From contig OUQQ01000280.1 in NCBI GenBank assembly GCA_900404475.1, forward strand, positions 1-24,443: 24,443 nt of DNA, written 5' to 3'. The DNA comes from Spongospora subterranea (taxonomy: Eukaryota > Endomyxa > Phytomyxea > Plasmodiophorida > Plasmodiophoridae). The notes under the pieces were generated by a model. That model ran no database searches and was not told the origin of the DNA. It was given only the letters and a program-made list of their open reading frames with translations. Positions 1 to 9,513 of this stretch are shown piece by piece (the stretch's first letter is position 1; every line of letters starts with the position of its first letter). The position numbers and the translations under genes are program-made.

Positions 1-423
1 AGAAGGTGCTGATCTAGCTACTGGCGTTGCTCTACCATCACCAGTATTGAGGGAGACACGAGCTGAGGACGCTTCTGAGCTAGGCTGTGCCTGAATGGCT
101 TCCATGCAGATCACCGAATCGTTGAACTCGATGGAGGTACCTACCATATCTAATACCTCGACGAATTGCAGTATCAACGCATCCACCGTACTCCTCAGAC
201 CAAAATCCAGTTTTCCCTCAAAACCCAATAACAGTTGAATATCGGTCATACCCTTAGCTGCAATCCGGGATTTGGCAGATTTACATGCCATCGGACTCGT
301 CACTGCTGAAGAGTTCCAAACTCTAAAGACAATATCGATTGAAAAGCTTTCTGCAACAATGCTGTCTAGCAATGTTGCGAATTTAACTGCAGAAAATGGG
401 GTCGCTGTTACTATCTCGTCAGG
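1..423 (-). CDS. Partial open frame running off the left edge, function unknown
   Basis: Read on the minus strand, a single frame stays open from just after a TAA at about 426-424 to base 1, about 141 codons. The translation is mixed hydrophobic and acidic, with a stretch reading TDIQLLLGFEGKLDF around 255-210, and ends at the window edge in a Ser/Ala/Arg-rich tail. The first ATG is at 291, so either that is the start or the frame is an exon entered through an acceptor upstream. Composition looks protein-like, but I do not recognise a family. It lies next to transposon remains, so an element-encoded protein is possible. The rest of the gene lies outside the window. Confidence 0.35.
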
Positions 424-487
424 TTAAATAATAATTCATGGTCCTTGGCAGTCCGAGTGCTCATTTGATTTACATTTTAGTGCATCA

Positions 488-550
488 TGATGTAATTTCA
501 CACAAATACAGCAAAGCTTATGATGTAATTTCACACAAATACAGCAAAGC
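488..550. repeat. Tandem duplication, 33-bp period, two copies
   Basis: A 30-base string beginning TGATGTAATTTCACACAAAT occurs at 488 and again at 521 with no mismatch, separated by three bases. The perfect identity suggests a recent slippage duplication. Confidence 0.9.
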
Positions 551-639
551 GGAAGCTGAAAGTTCACCAGCAGTACCTTCAGGTGCGCACAGTATGTTTT
601 CGTCACGCAAAATGAGTAAACATACCTTTTGTCAAATGT

Positions 640-897
640 TTCAGTAAACCTCGTAAGCCTCCTCTGCAGCAGTCAAATTTGCATGCTTTCTTTGGCCCAT
701 CAATTTTGACAGCGAAAGCCAGTGGCCAAGAGTTTGTTTCTGAAAATTGCCCTCGTTTCGCTCGAGATAGACATCAGTGTACTGACTGCAAAAAAAGCGG
801 CTCAAGCGCTGATTGCACTTTGAAAAACGCACTCAATAATGCAAGGTTGAGGAAATTTGAAAATGATGATTATCCCTTGTTAACGAACATGTTTTAA
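640..897 (+). pseudogene. Fragment of a transposon-type reading frame
   Basis: The plus-strand frame here reads a short motif LHAFFGPS, like the short N-terminal 'xLxxFFG' peptides found in several transposase families, followed by Cys-containing sequence (CTDCKKSG). It stops at 895-897, just before the region of the pogo element. I could not connect it to a complete protein. It is probably a fragment of an element, but no family can be named with confidence. Confidence 0.25.
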
Positions 898-956
898 AAT
901 TTGATAGATTTTTTTGAAGATGAGGTCCCGATTAGGAACAACATCAGCAGGGGTCA

Positions 957-2611
957 AGAACGCCGCCGTCGGTACAGTTACGGGATGAAGTCTGAAATTT
1001 TAGAGAATATAGAGATTCTCCAAAAAGAGATGTCTTCACGGGCTGAGGCAGTACGCAGCGTGAGTAATTCATCAGGGATTTCCAGTGATGTTTTGACGAA
1101 GTGAGTCAAGTCTGCTTCTGAAATCAGAAACATGGCGAGCTGCTCCTCTAATTCACGTAAACGTGGGCGAATCAATTGTCCTTGGCTCATTCATCTCAGA
1201 AGGTTAAAGAGAAAGGTTAAAGAGAGAGTGGGGAAGCGAGGTGCGACAACGTCGCCGTAATGGCCTAAAAGCCAATCGAACCTGGATCATATCTCGTGCT
1301 CGCCAACTGAGGAAAATACTTACTATCGTATTCAGCTTTCCCGTTCCTGGTATTAATCTGGGTTTCTTCCACCGACAAGGGTTTTCGATCCGTCGATGAA
1401 GCAATCACAAGAAATTGGCAGCTTCGCAAAGCAGCCCCGCGATTTTCGAATTTGTTTTCGCAATTTTCTCAGTCTCCGACCGTTGACACCAAGTATGGGT
1501 TTTACAAGCCATCCTCGCTATTCAACTTGTTCGACCAGGTAACGAGCACATTATGCAAGAAACAGCTATCAACTTGTGTCTTCTAGGTCCCATTGCATTT
1601 CATCTGTGAAGGTGATAAAAAACTGAAAACAATAAGGGTGCTGAGCGTGTTTGGGTTCGGCAGCCACGTTCCGGTTATGAAAAACGACGATGCACCTTGC
1701 ATCTTACGCTTTGTGCGGATTCTCAAGCGCCGCAACCAAAGCCTATCATCGTCTTCCGAGGTGCCGGGACCATGACTATGAATTCTAGCGAAACCAGTGA
1801 ATGGGTGCTTTATCGCATTTTCAAATTAAAAGTGGAAACCCATGTGATTTATTGCTTTTTTTCAGGATCCTCGCGTAAGTGTCCTGTTTCAGGCAAACGC
1901 GTGGGTAGACGGGCTTACAGCAATTATTATCGCGAAGTTATATTTACAAGACCCTGTTTTTCAACAGGATCGTGCAGAGAGCCGCCTATCTCTGTGTGAT
2001 AATCTAGATGCACATCAAAACTCTGATTTCTGCAGTTCAATGGAGAAGTTGGGCAACTTCCCTCCCAATGTTACAGATATGATTCAACAAAGTATTCAAA
2101 TTACTCATCTGTAAAACTGTAGTCGATGGTGGAGTTGGACGGATGATGAAGTATCATGTCGCTCTTCAACTCGACAAAGAACTAGAAAACCCCGCTTTTC
2201 TATCCAAGTAAACTGATGGGAAATTCAGCGCTAGAGAGCGTCGTATCCTGATTACCAAGTGGTGTGAAAACGCCTTTGACGAAATAATCAAGCTTGGTCG
2301 CGTTCATCGATACTTCGAGAAAACAGGTTGCCTTATAAGAATCGATGACCATCGAATCAACGTACAGGGTCTACCTGAATATAGGGTTGAACGGCAACCC
2401 GAATTTATGATCAATCTTTCATCAGAGGACGATGTATCTGGTTCTGAGAGCAGTTTTACGGATGATGAGTCAAATTTTCTGAAGAAGACGATTCGGATGT
2501 CGAGTTGGTTGGCGGTAACTCGTTTCCTCTCACATCGATCACAGCTGAAAAAAAGAGTGTTATTATCCTGAAAATCAACAAGGAGCCATGGCCACGTGGC
2601 ATCATTATGTA
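957..2611 (+). pseudogene. Decayed pogo/Tigger-like transposase (HTH plus DDE_1)
   Basis: A plus-strand transposase can be followed through several frames. At 960-1104 is a helix-turn-helix start (RRRYSYGMKSEI onward), as in CENP-B/pogo proteins. At 1380-1541 comes the segment ending FNLFDQ, then an apparent 48-nt intron (GTAACG..TTCTAG, 1542-1589) and VPLHF, together the family's N-x-D-Q-V-P block carrying the first catalytic Asp. At 1640-1800 is RRCTLHLTL and KPIIVFRGAG. At 1867-2030 is DPRVSVLFQANAWVD and the second Asp block CDNLDAHQ. At 2140-2611 is the C-terminus with RRILITKW and HRYFEKTGCLI, then an acidic tail. Frameshifts near 1640, 2090 and 2475 and a stop codon at about 2208 break it, so it is dead. 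These blocks are diagnostic for the DDE_1 domain. The terminal inverted repeats were not found. Confidence 0.8.
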
Positions 2612-2660
2612 AGATTTTTTACTGGCGATTTCTAAATTATGAATTCGACCTAACACCAAT

Positions 2661-2975
2661 TGGTTCTACACGGTCACGAGGTACCACAAGACAGTATGGT
2701 GGTTCTGATTAAGGAGATTATGGATCCACAAGAATCGTTAGGAACTGATAGTTTTGGAGAACCAATTGATGTTTGGGTCTTATTCATAATTTAACAAATC
2801 GCTAGTACAGATTCTCAAATACAATTCCAAATTTAAGATCCCAAACCCCGATTCAAGTCCGTTCACCAATCGGCTCCCCAAAACTATCAGTTCCTAACGA
2901 TTCTTGTGGATCCATAAACTCCTCAATCAGAACCACCAGACTCCCTGTGGTACCTCGTGGCCATGTAGAACCAAT
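2661..2975. repeat. Fold-back 1: inverted pair of about 105-bp arms
   Basis: The arm at about 2661-2768 is matched in reverse complement at about 2872-2975 with a loop near 100 bp. Shared words include GGATCCACAAGAATCGTTAG at 2719 and its complement near 2895. Both arms, read outward-to-centre, encode the same peptide block (MDPQESLGTDSFGEPI), so a coding fragment of some element was copied in inverted orientation. Differences are few and include small indels. Confidence 0.85.
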
Positions 2976-3177
2976 CTTCTATCACTCAGACTCAATCGTT
3001 TAGCCACTAATCCATCACGGGCTCTGACAAGATGATTCATCGAATGGTCAAAACACATCAATCGTCACATTCGGCGGCGGTCGGATATCTGAGCAACTAG
3101 TCCGAATTATCCCAAATCTATCTCCGTTGCATCCAGGCTTAATCAACACTCCCGCTTTTTTTGAAACTTGAAGATGC

Positions 3178-3508
3178 TGTCTCTGAGCCAGAAATGCCTT
3201 CCGACGAATACGTCAACCCCTGTCAGGAAGCAGTTGTGCTCAAGTGGATAGAAGGGGCTCGTCTTGCTCGCTCTGAATATATCAGGAATAGCAGGGCCTC
3301 GGTATGCAGACATCAGAAAGCAAGAAGAGACAGGGAGGAGTCGATGATTGTCAATTTTCGGTCTGATGTCTATATACCGAGGCCCTGCTATTCCCGGTAT
3401 ATGCGAAGCGAGCAAGACAAGCCCCTTCTATCCACTTGAGCACAACTGCTTCCTGACATGGGTTCACGTATTCTTTGGGCGGCATTTCTGGCTCAATCTC
3501 ATACATCT
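3178..3508. repeat. Fold-back 2: inverted pair of about 150-bp arms with a tiny loop
   Basis: The left arm, about 3185-3335, pairs with the right arm, about 3360-3508, leaving a loop of only about 20-25 bp. Both encode the same peptide, reading toward the centre: EPEMP, then EYVNPCQEAVVLKWIEGA, then NSRASV with RHQ. The plus-strand copy (frame 3161-3439) and the minus-strand copy (3626-3351) differ by scattered substitutions. At this loop size a transcript through the locus would fold into a near-continuous hairpin of about 150 bp. The peptide looks like part of a transposase or element-borne protein; the family is not recognised. Confidence 0.88.
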
Positions 3509-3639
3509 GATCCAGACCTTCATCAGAGACAGTTTCAGCGTTAGTAAGCCACAAACCATCAGACAAATCGCCATCACTCCCAAAGCAAAGCTTACCAATC
3601 GATTCTGCCAATGCACGACCTTGCAAATGACAGATGTCG

Positions 3640-4107
3640 CTGGCGCTTGGTGTTCCTGCCCATGCTGTAAAAACTTAATCGAGAAGAGGTCGCCGCCACG
3701 ACTGCTTTTGCGAGCTCGGCGCATTATGTTCAAGTTGCGGAGTCCTGAAACTGCGCCGAGATTAACAGTCGGAAAAGGCGACTGAGTTCCCAAGAAGATA
3801 TTGCGCAAAGTGTATCGAAAGTGGAATCGCAGATGTTCACTTCAACAAAGGAAAGTTTCCTGAAAGTAAACCACCAGTCGGTGCCGATGATGAAACTATA
3901 ATTTTTGACGAAGACATCGTCGAGGCATCAAATGCATGTTCACCAGACTCGTCCTCTTCAAGTGCAGACCTTCCAACCCAATCCGGTTCAGAGTATGATC
4001 AGACATCACAGAATGTTATTCCCATGTCAGAAGCGTATGTAGAATCGGAGCCTTCCACAACATCAGAGCACCATGATCCGCTACCGGTCAGCGCTTTCGA
4101 CTGTTAA
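3640..4107 (+). pseudogene. Broken Cys-rich, acidic Ser-rich reading frame
   Basis: The plus-strand frame from about 3704 to the TAA at 4105-4107 contains two CxxC pairs (CSSCG and CAKC), spaced as in a small zinc-binding knuckle. An acidic, Ser/Pro-rich tail of about 90 residues follows (FDEDIVEAS, then PDSSSSSADL). An in-frame TAA at about 3762 breaks the frame between the two CxxC pairs. Upstream, in another frame, is CPCC at about 3660. No ATG opens it. It lies between two fold-backs made of element sequence and is most simply the remnant of another element-encoded protein. No function is assigned. Confidence 0.35.
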
Positions 4108-4211
4108 TCTCTACAAACGTTTGATTCTGATGATCAAATTGCGTACGGATATTAAGTCGCGGTGCGAAGGCCAGTTGAAAAGCGTCACCGGCACAATGGA
4201 TTTATATGCGA

Positions 4212-4813
4212 CATCGATCCTTCTTTGAAAACGGTATAGTAATATTCACGATCCTGCATCCAGAATGCGATGCTTTTTATATGTTCGACAACTCCCAGAA
4301 CCAACTTGCTCTCACACCTGACGCTCTGAATAACAAAATGCTTACCAGTCAAAGATAATGGCAAAAATGTCAAGCCATGGATGGGCTTTTGCAGAGAGCG
4401 AAGAGAAAGTAATTCAGTCAATGATGACATCACAGGGAACGGCAAAAGGTTTTCGTACGATTTTGACGGAACGTATTCTATGGGCCTCCACTCTATCTCG
4501 TAAAGCCGCCGTCGAGTTATTTCAATAGCAGTCAGATTTTAGGAACAGCAATGCTGGTTATCGAAAACTGTTGTCAAGCATCCTGGATTTCTGATAGATT
4601 CTATCCAAAATGTCATTCCGAATTTGATCATCTAGAGATGTATTGGGCAGCGTGCAAAGTTTTTACAAGAAGGAACTGTACCTATTCCTTCAAAGGTCTC
4701 CAAAAGATTGTTCCTTTATCTTTACAAAGTGTTCCACTGGTGCACATACAAAAATTCGCGAGAAAGTGTTTCAAATATCTGGACACGTACAGAGTCCATT
4801 GGGAAAATTGAAA
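4212..4813 (+). pseudogene. IS630/Tc1-like (DDE_3) transposase, C-terminal half, copy A
   Basis: Read with frame changes, the plus strand encodes the C-terminal catalytic half of an IS630/Tc1/mariner-superfamily transposase. FDNSQNQLAL at about 4285-4315 holds the second catalytic Asp. FRTILTERILW follows at about 4455, then AGYRKLLSSIL, FYPKCHSEF and LEMYWAACK (4600-4660) with the third acidic residue. The family's typical tail ends it: RRNCTYSFKGLQ, SVPLVHIQKFARK and LDTYR (to 4800). Stop codons and frameshifts break it. It is the left arm of fold-back 3 and is the more complete copy: it keeps about 150 bp (4650-4780) that copy B lacks. Confidence 0.8.
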
Positions 4814-4973
4814 TGAGCAAATATTTTTATTGCGCAAATGTTTGCGGGCACAGTCAATGATTTTTCATTTTTTGTCACCTTCTACTTTTCAGCTCTTCAA
4901 AATTCTTGTTGGTATGTAGCGATGGCTACGATATTTTCTTACTGCATGGACCTGGTCGGTCGTCAACCCTGTT

Positions 4974-5405
4974 TCAATTTTCCCAATGGACTCGATACGT
5001 GTCCATATATTGACATTCGCAGTGGAATTTTGGATAGAAATCTATCAGAAATCCAGGATGCTCGACAACAGTTTCCGATAACCAGCATTGTTTTGTTCCT
5101 GAGAATCTGGTTGCTGTTGCAATAATTCCTCGGCTGTTGTACGAGATAGAGTGGAGTCCCATAAGCTATGTTCCGTCAAATGGTACGAAGGCCTTTCATT
5201 GGCTGAATTACCTTCTCTCCGCTCTCTGCCAAAAGCCATCCATGGCTTTGCTGCTTGACATTTTTGCCATTATCTTTGACTGGTAGCACTTTGACAGAGC
5301 GTCAGGTGGGAGAGCAAGTTGGTTCTGGGAGTTGTCGAACATGAGTGAAGCATCGCATTCGAGATGCAGAATCTTGAAAATCACTACAACCTTTTCGAGC
5401 TGCTT
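4974..5405 (-). pseudogene. IS630/Tc1-like transposase, C-terminal half, copy B (internally deleted)
   Basis: The minus strand repeats copy A: FDNSQNQLALPPDAL at about 5340-5300, then SETVVEHPGFLI and FYPKFHCE near 5030. It joins directly to MDTYRVHWEN at about 5000-4974. The block carrying the third catalytic Glu (the EMYW block of copy A) and the CTYSF segment are deleted, and several frameshifts are present. It is inactive. Sequence identity with copy A is high but interrupted by small indels, so the two copies have diverged since the inversion. Confidence 0.75.
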
Positions 5406-5644
5406 AATCAGATCAGAATTGGTCCAGTAACCCCCATCGTCGTTTTAATTATTACAACTGACTCAGCATGGATAATTAGTATGAACCAAACAATGTTCCA
5501 TTGCGCGCTATCAGTTTTCTGTAAAATAACTCAAAATATCACGATACATTATTGAACGATCCTCTTGTGGATCTCCTGTTTCCAGATGCCGTTTCAGGAC
5601 GGGATACGCTTGCGAATTTGGGCTGTATAGTGTCTTTTAGTAAA
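5406..5644. other. Intergenic stretch with nothing recognised
   Basis: An AT-rich spacer between fold-back 3 and the 3' end of the TPGS2 gene. Only short chance frames are visible. It would contain the 3' untranslated region of TPGS2, but I see no clear polyadenylation signal. Confidence 0.5.
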
Positions 5645-6888
5645 TTATCTATGTGTAAGAAATAAGCATACCTGATTCATAAGACCTGAAACTGAATTGG
5701 ATGATGTTTTTCCTGGTGCTGAGCCTGGTCGACGTAATCGTTGCTGCAGAGAACGACTAGCTTCGCTTGCCGCTGATAACAAGTCAGGTGTGCTTTTTTT
5801 GTGTTTTTTCTTGCTTGCGGCACGCCCGCGAATAATCCTGATTCGGGGAAAGCATCGAATGAGATTTCCATCGAAAAAACATAAACCCTTAACAAACTTG
5901 GCATTTTTTTCAATTTTATCGAAATTAATATCTGCTATCACAGGCTTTTTTTTGGTGATATCAACAGTCGAGGCTGCATTTCCCTAAGTAAAAGTCAAAA
6001 GAGCGAACATTATGAGTCCGTTGACACACCTCTTCCGAACACAGCCGTAAATTCCTTGAACTTCTAACATCAAGTTGAAGACGGTGATTTGCCTATATTT
6101 AAGCAGTATACTCAGCAGAGTGAAATAGAGCGAACAAGAGAGCCTACAAACAGACGCATCCATTGAATTGTGGTTGGAGGTAAGCCGCAATCGGTGAATG
6201 CATACTGCCATCGGGGTAATCCCAAATGCAGGAATAGTAATCGTACATACTCTGTAAAAGTATTGCACAGAAAGTAATACCGGCATGATAGATCTTGGAA
6301 ATAAATACGACTTTTACTTAAATCTGATGACTCTAATATGAGCATAGTGGAGCTACTGATATGAGCCGTGATAATACCAGATTCGCAGACAAGGACAACT
6401 CTGCCATCTATGCAAAGAGAATCCAAGTCGAACGCCAGTGACAAGTTTGACGGCGCCGAATTCGAGGCAGTGTTTGAAATGAAGGTTGCAGTGCTGATAT
6501 CCACCCGGTTTAATTTATTGATCGAATTGATATTCAACGACCCAATATTCAACAAGTCGCCTATAATATCGTAATGAAATACGATTTATTACAGCTCTAT
6601 CCTGACGAGAAAACTAACCTTTATATCTCACTTTCCATTTAAGGAGCAGGCCGTTCTGCATCAGAAAAAAATTCTGTAAATCTTTGGGTAAACGGCAAGA
6701 TTTGTTGGCCGCAACCCATCGCCCAAGCTCGACTAACGTAATAGTATGATCAATCCTGATTGTTTTCCGGAGATGAGGTCACCATCGGTGGCAGGGGTTC
6801 GTTCGACCAGCTCAATACTGCAGACACCCGGCTGAGATTCGAGGTATGGAATAATGGACAGGGATATCCTATTGAAGACCGAGCGCAT
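5645..6888 (-). CDS. TPGS2: Tubulin polyglutamylase complex subunit 2
   Basis: The product is a subunit of the complex that adds glutamate side chains to tubulin, mainly in axonemes and basal bodies. Five exons join cleanly: 6888-6783, 6732-6619, 6560-6148, 6092-6030 and 5983-5645, giving about 344 residues (human protein about 300). Family blocks appear in order: YLESQPGVCSIELVER near residue 15, LPKDLQNFFLMQNG near 50, WKVRYKGDLLNIG, an acidic central part, then the signature FTEYVRLLFLHLGLPRWQ with YAFTDCGL near 190. The C-terminus is Lys/Arg-rich, as in the animal protein. Start ATG at 6888 sits just before the first conserved block. The last two introns and the exact C-terminus are less certain than the rest. 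Presence of this gene implies a flagellate stage. Confidence 0.9.
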
Positions 6889-7140
6889 CTACTCACTTTC
6901 AACCCTATAGGGTAGTTGAATCACAATGCACTATGGTTGGGGGTAGCGATTGGCATTCACACTGGGACTTGCCCAGTTACTGGAGGTGCCTCCACCTTTC
7001 GATGCGGTTTTTTGAGGAAAGGGGGATGGCTGGCGGGGAACTTGGACCATTTTGTGGCATAAGATTGTTGCATTTGTTGATATATATATTCACCGATGAA
7101 GTGCAGAAACAAGGACGGTGCTGTCGTAGATGCAATATTT
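6889..7140. promoter_or_regulatory. 252-bp spacer: TPGS2 upstream region and aromatic gene 3' end
   Basis: Both flanking genes are on the minus strand, so this short stretch must hold the TPGS2 promoter as well as the 3' end of the aromatic gene. An AT run TATATATATTC is seen at 7080. No specific regulatory motif can be supported. Confidence 0.4.
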
Positions 7141-9513
7141 TCAATGGTCGGACAATAAAAATGAAGCGACGGTCTTCACTGCCTCTCGAAATGCATGCAA
7201 TTGCGTCAGCGAGTTCCGATTGAAATTGAACAGAGCCTTGAACAGTTCGTCACTATCCGCACAGGTATTCTTGACTAGCATCAGCAACGATTTGTAGCCG
7301 ACCGTGTCGATGGGGGTCGAGGCTAGTAAAAGTTGCGATAACACCCTGATTAACACACGTGTTGGTAACTTGTCCATGAAGGACGAATTGGCAAGTATCG
7401 ACCTGCCAGTAAAATGTGTAATGAACTGAGATGGGGCCGCGTACGAATCGTGTTCTTCGCATGATATATTCTGCATAATGCAGCCTCGTGATTCGAACAG
7501 AGACAGGAACTGAACACAGCGAGCGTTATCCGATATACGAACTCGTTCGTAAACGAACGACAATCCTTCCCTAATATCAAATAATTACAACAATAGAAAA
7601 TTTTTTGATAAGGCGCCAATTAACCACGTATGCTCGCCTGATTGTGGCCCGAACATCGGGTGCGTGCACAAAATATCGACGGAGGCTGGGACAGCACTGT
7701 TCCCAGTCATCACCTCCTTGGCGTGGACTTTAACGGACAGTACATCGACCAGCAAAAACAAGCTGGAACTGCAGAATGGCAGCGATTTGACGACGCCTAT
7801 CGCCTATGTCAGTAATAAAGTGCCGCAATCAACAACACTGACCCTCAAATTGAGCAATTGGTGTAGCGATAATGACAACGTCAGGAGAAACAGATAGGAG
7901 TTCAGACAGTGATGAAACGACAACGACACCGACTTGAGCAGCGAACGTAGTGACATCCAAATTTGGTTCGAAAACTGATATTCGGAAAACTGAAAATGTA
8001 CTCAAGTCAGCGATTTTTGTTACAGGACTTGAACAAACACCTTTTGAGGACAAATTCTTGGCAAGGAATTGGCCAAACCTGCCAAAGCCAATAATTGCAA
8101 GATGTAACGGAAGGCGCCCATTGTCAGTAGTCTCTAACGTATCGAAACGTGGCGAATTCGCGATGGAAACAGAACATGACTCTTCTACGGCGAAGTCGGA
8201 AGTCCCGGAAGGAAATGAGCCCAAGACTCGGACGAAACCAAAATTATCCTACCAGATCTTAAAGAAAATTCAATTTTAAACCATATTTATACCTCCAAAT
8301 ATCTGATTGCCTGCTGAGTCCTCGGTTCTTCGAAATGGGCAAGACAGTCCAAGTAAAAAAAATATTTGTATCGAAGCGGAGAACGCGCGCACCCTATATA
8401 TGAGTTGGCGAAAAACATAGAACTTACAAAGGACACGCGATTAGACCTTTAGCGAATAAATGCATTGATTTTCCCGGACGGCTTTCAATCTTTGTCAAGT
8501 CAATACCAGCTTTCTAAAACGGCTGAAGTCAAAATTCAGGTCAGACATTCTTAGCAACCACCTATTACAGCGAAGACGGACAACGCTTGAACAAGGGCCC
8601 CAGGGACATGATCGTACAACCCGAAAACTAGACATGTCTTCGAACGCAGGTGAAGGCCTGAATTTTAAATGACCTTTTAGCATCAAATTGGACTATTCAT
8701 CCGGACCATGAGGAATAGGTTGCTTATTCAATAGAAGGAACCGGGTGAAGTTATCTTGTTCGTCCTGAATATTCTCAGCGAGGACATGTAGGTTATACGA
8801 AGTGGCAGCGGTGACACTGGCGATGGCTGCGACTCCATGAATCTTGTCTTCGGCAATCAATGCAGCGCTGCCAGCCGTGTCAAGCTGTGCCACAGGCGTG
8901 AACCCATGAGCAGCGATATAATCGGAACATTGAGCCAGAGCCTTTCAAGATATCAGACGAAAAAAGGTCGACATAAAAAATTATCGAAAGGGAATACCTG
9001 GGGATGACTGTATACCTGTTGTATTTGGTCAAGTTTAACACCAGGTAAAGCCATTAACGCGTGTTGGATGTGTAGGTCGAATTCACCAATTACACTAAGC
9101 CCAGACGATAGCAAAGCGTCATATGCGGCATGCACCGAACCGCCTAATGAGTTCTCAACTGAAGAATGGTTCGTGAAAACGACAACTCGCAGGGACAGTA
9201 TGCGGAAAGTACAGGGAATCATGGCGTGATCCACTTCATTATCCACGACCATTTGCATTGCCGACGCGAAAGTGGCGCATGGGACTAAATCCAGATTACC
9301 ACGTCCCTGTAGGAAACAGCTGGCGGCCTGCTCACTATAGGCGCCGGGCTGATCGGCCAATATAACTCAAGAGATTCCCTCGTTGCCAACGATGGTCATT
9401 ACCTCTCCTTGATACGCTACACGCAGCATCACGCACACTTCACGCACTATACTGTCAGAGGGTGGTAACGCATTACGCACCAGGATGCAACGTCCGTAAC
9501 ATAGCGGAAACAT
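7141..9513 (-). CDS. Prephenate/arogenate dehydratase-ACT-arogenate dehydrogenase fusion
   Basis: One gene appears to encode both final branches of Phe and Tyr synthesis. Eleven exons join in phase: 9513-9403, 9348-9213, 9158-8998, 8941-8707, 8657-8569, 8513-8447, 8393-8293, 8248-8041, 7974-7843, 7796-7625, 7570-7141; about 613 residues. Residues 30-214 are the dehydratase: RVAYQGEPGAYSEQAA, ENSLGGSVH, LPGVKLDQIQQVYSHPQ and catalytic NFTRF. Residues 218-305 are the ACT regulatory domain: VPGALVQALSVFA, KIESRP, FVRVLGSFP. Residues 335-613 are a TyrA-type dehydrogenase: GFGRFGQF nucleotide loop, LVDVLSVK, catalytic-His block CTHPMFGPQSG, GLSFVYERVRI, SCEEHD. The sequence resembles plant arogenate enzymes, so arogenate is the likelier substrate, but that is inference. 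The start is unsettled: ATGs at 9429, 9513 and 9756 are all in frame; homology begins at 9429. The usual IPVENS reads IPFENS in this splice model. Confidence 0.9.

Larger units (their letters stand above)
4212..5405. repeat. Fold-back 3: large inverted pair around a 160-bp loop
   Basis: Left arm about 4212-4813, right arm about 4974-5405, loop 4814-4973. Many words pair exactly, for example GTCAAAGATAATGGCAAAAA at 4347 with its complement near 5262, and the inner ends GTCCATTGGGAAAATTG / CAATTTTCCCAATGGAC at 4795 and 4974. The right arm is shorter because it lacks about 150 bp of the transposase tail. Both arms hold the same transposase reading frame, so this is a head-to-head (inverted) duplication and not a classical element with short terminal repeats. 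Confidence 0.9.

Noticed and set aside
3464..3808. A 114-codon minus-strand frame with a hydrophobic stretch
   Set aside because: It is in a different frame from the conserved peptide of fold-back 2 and has no family resemblance; the hydrophobic stretch seems to be chance.
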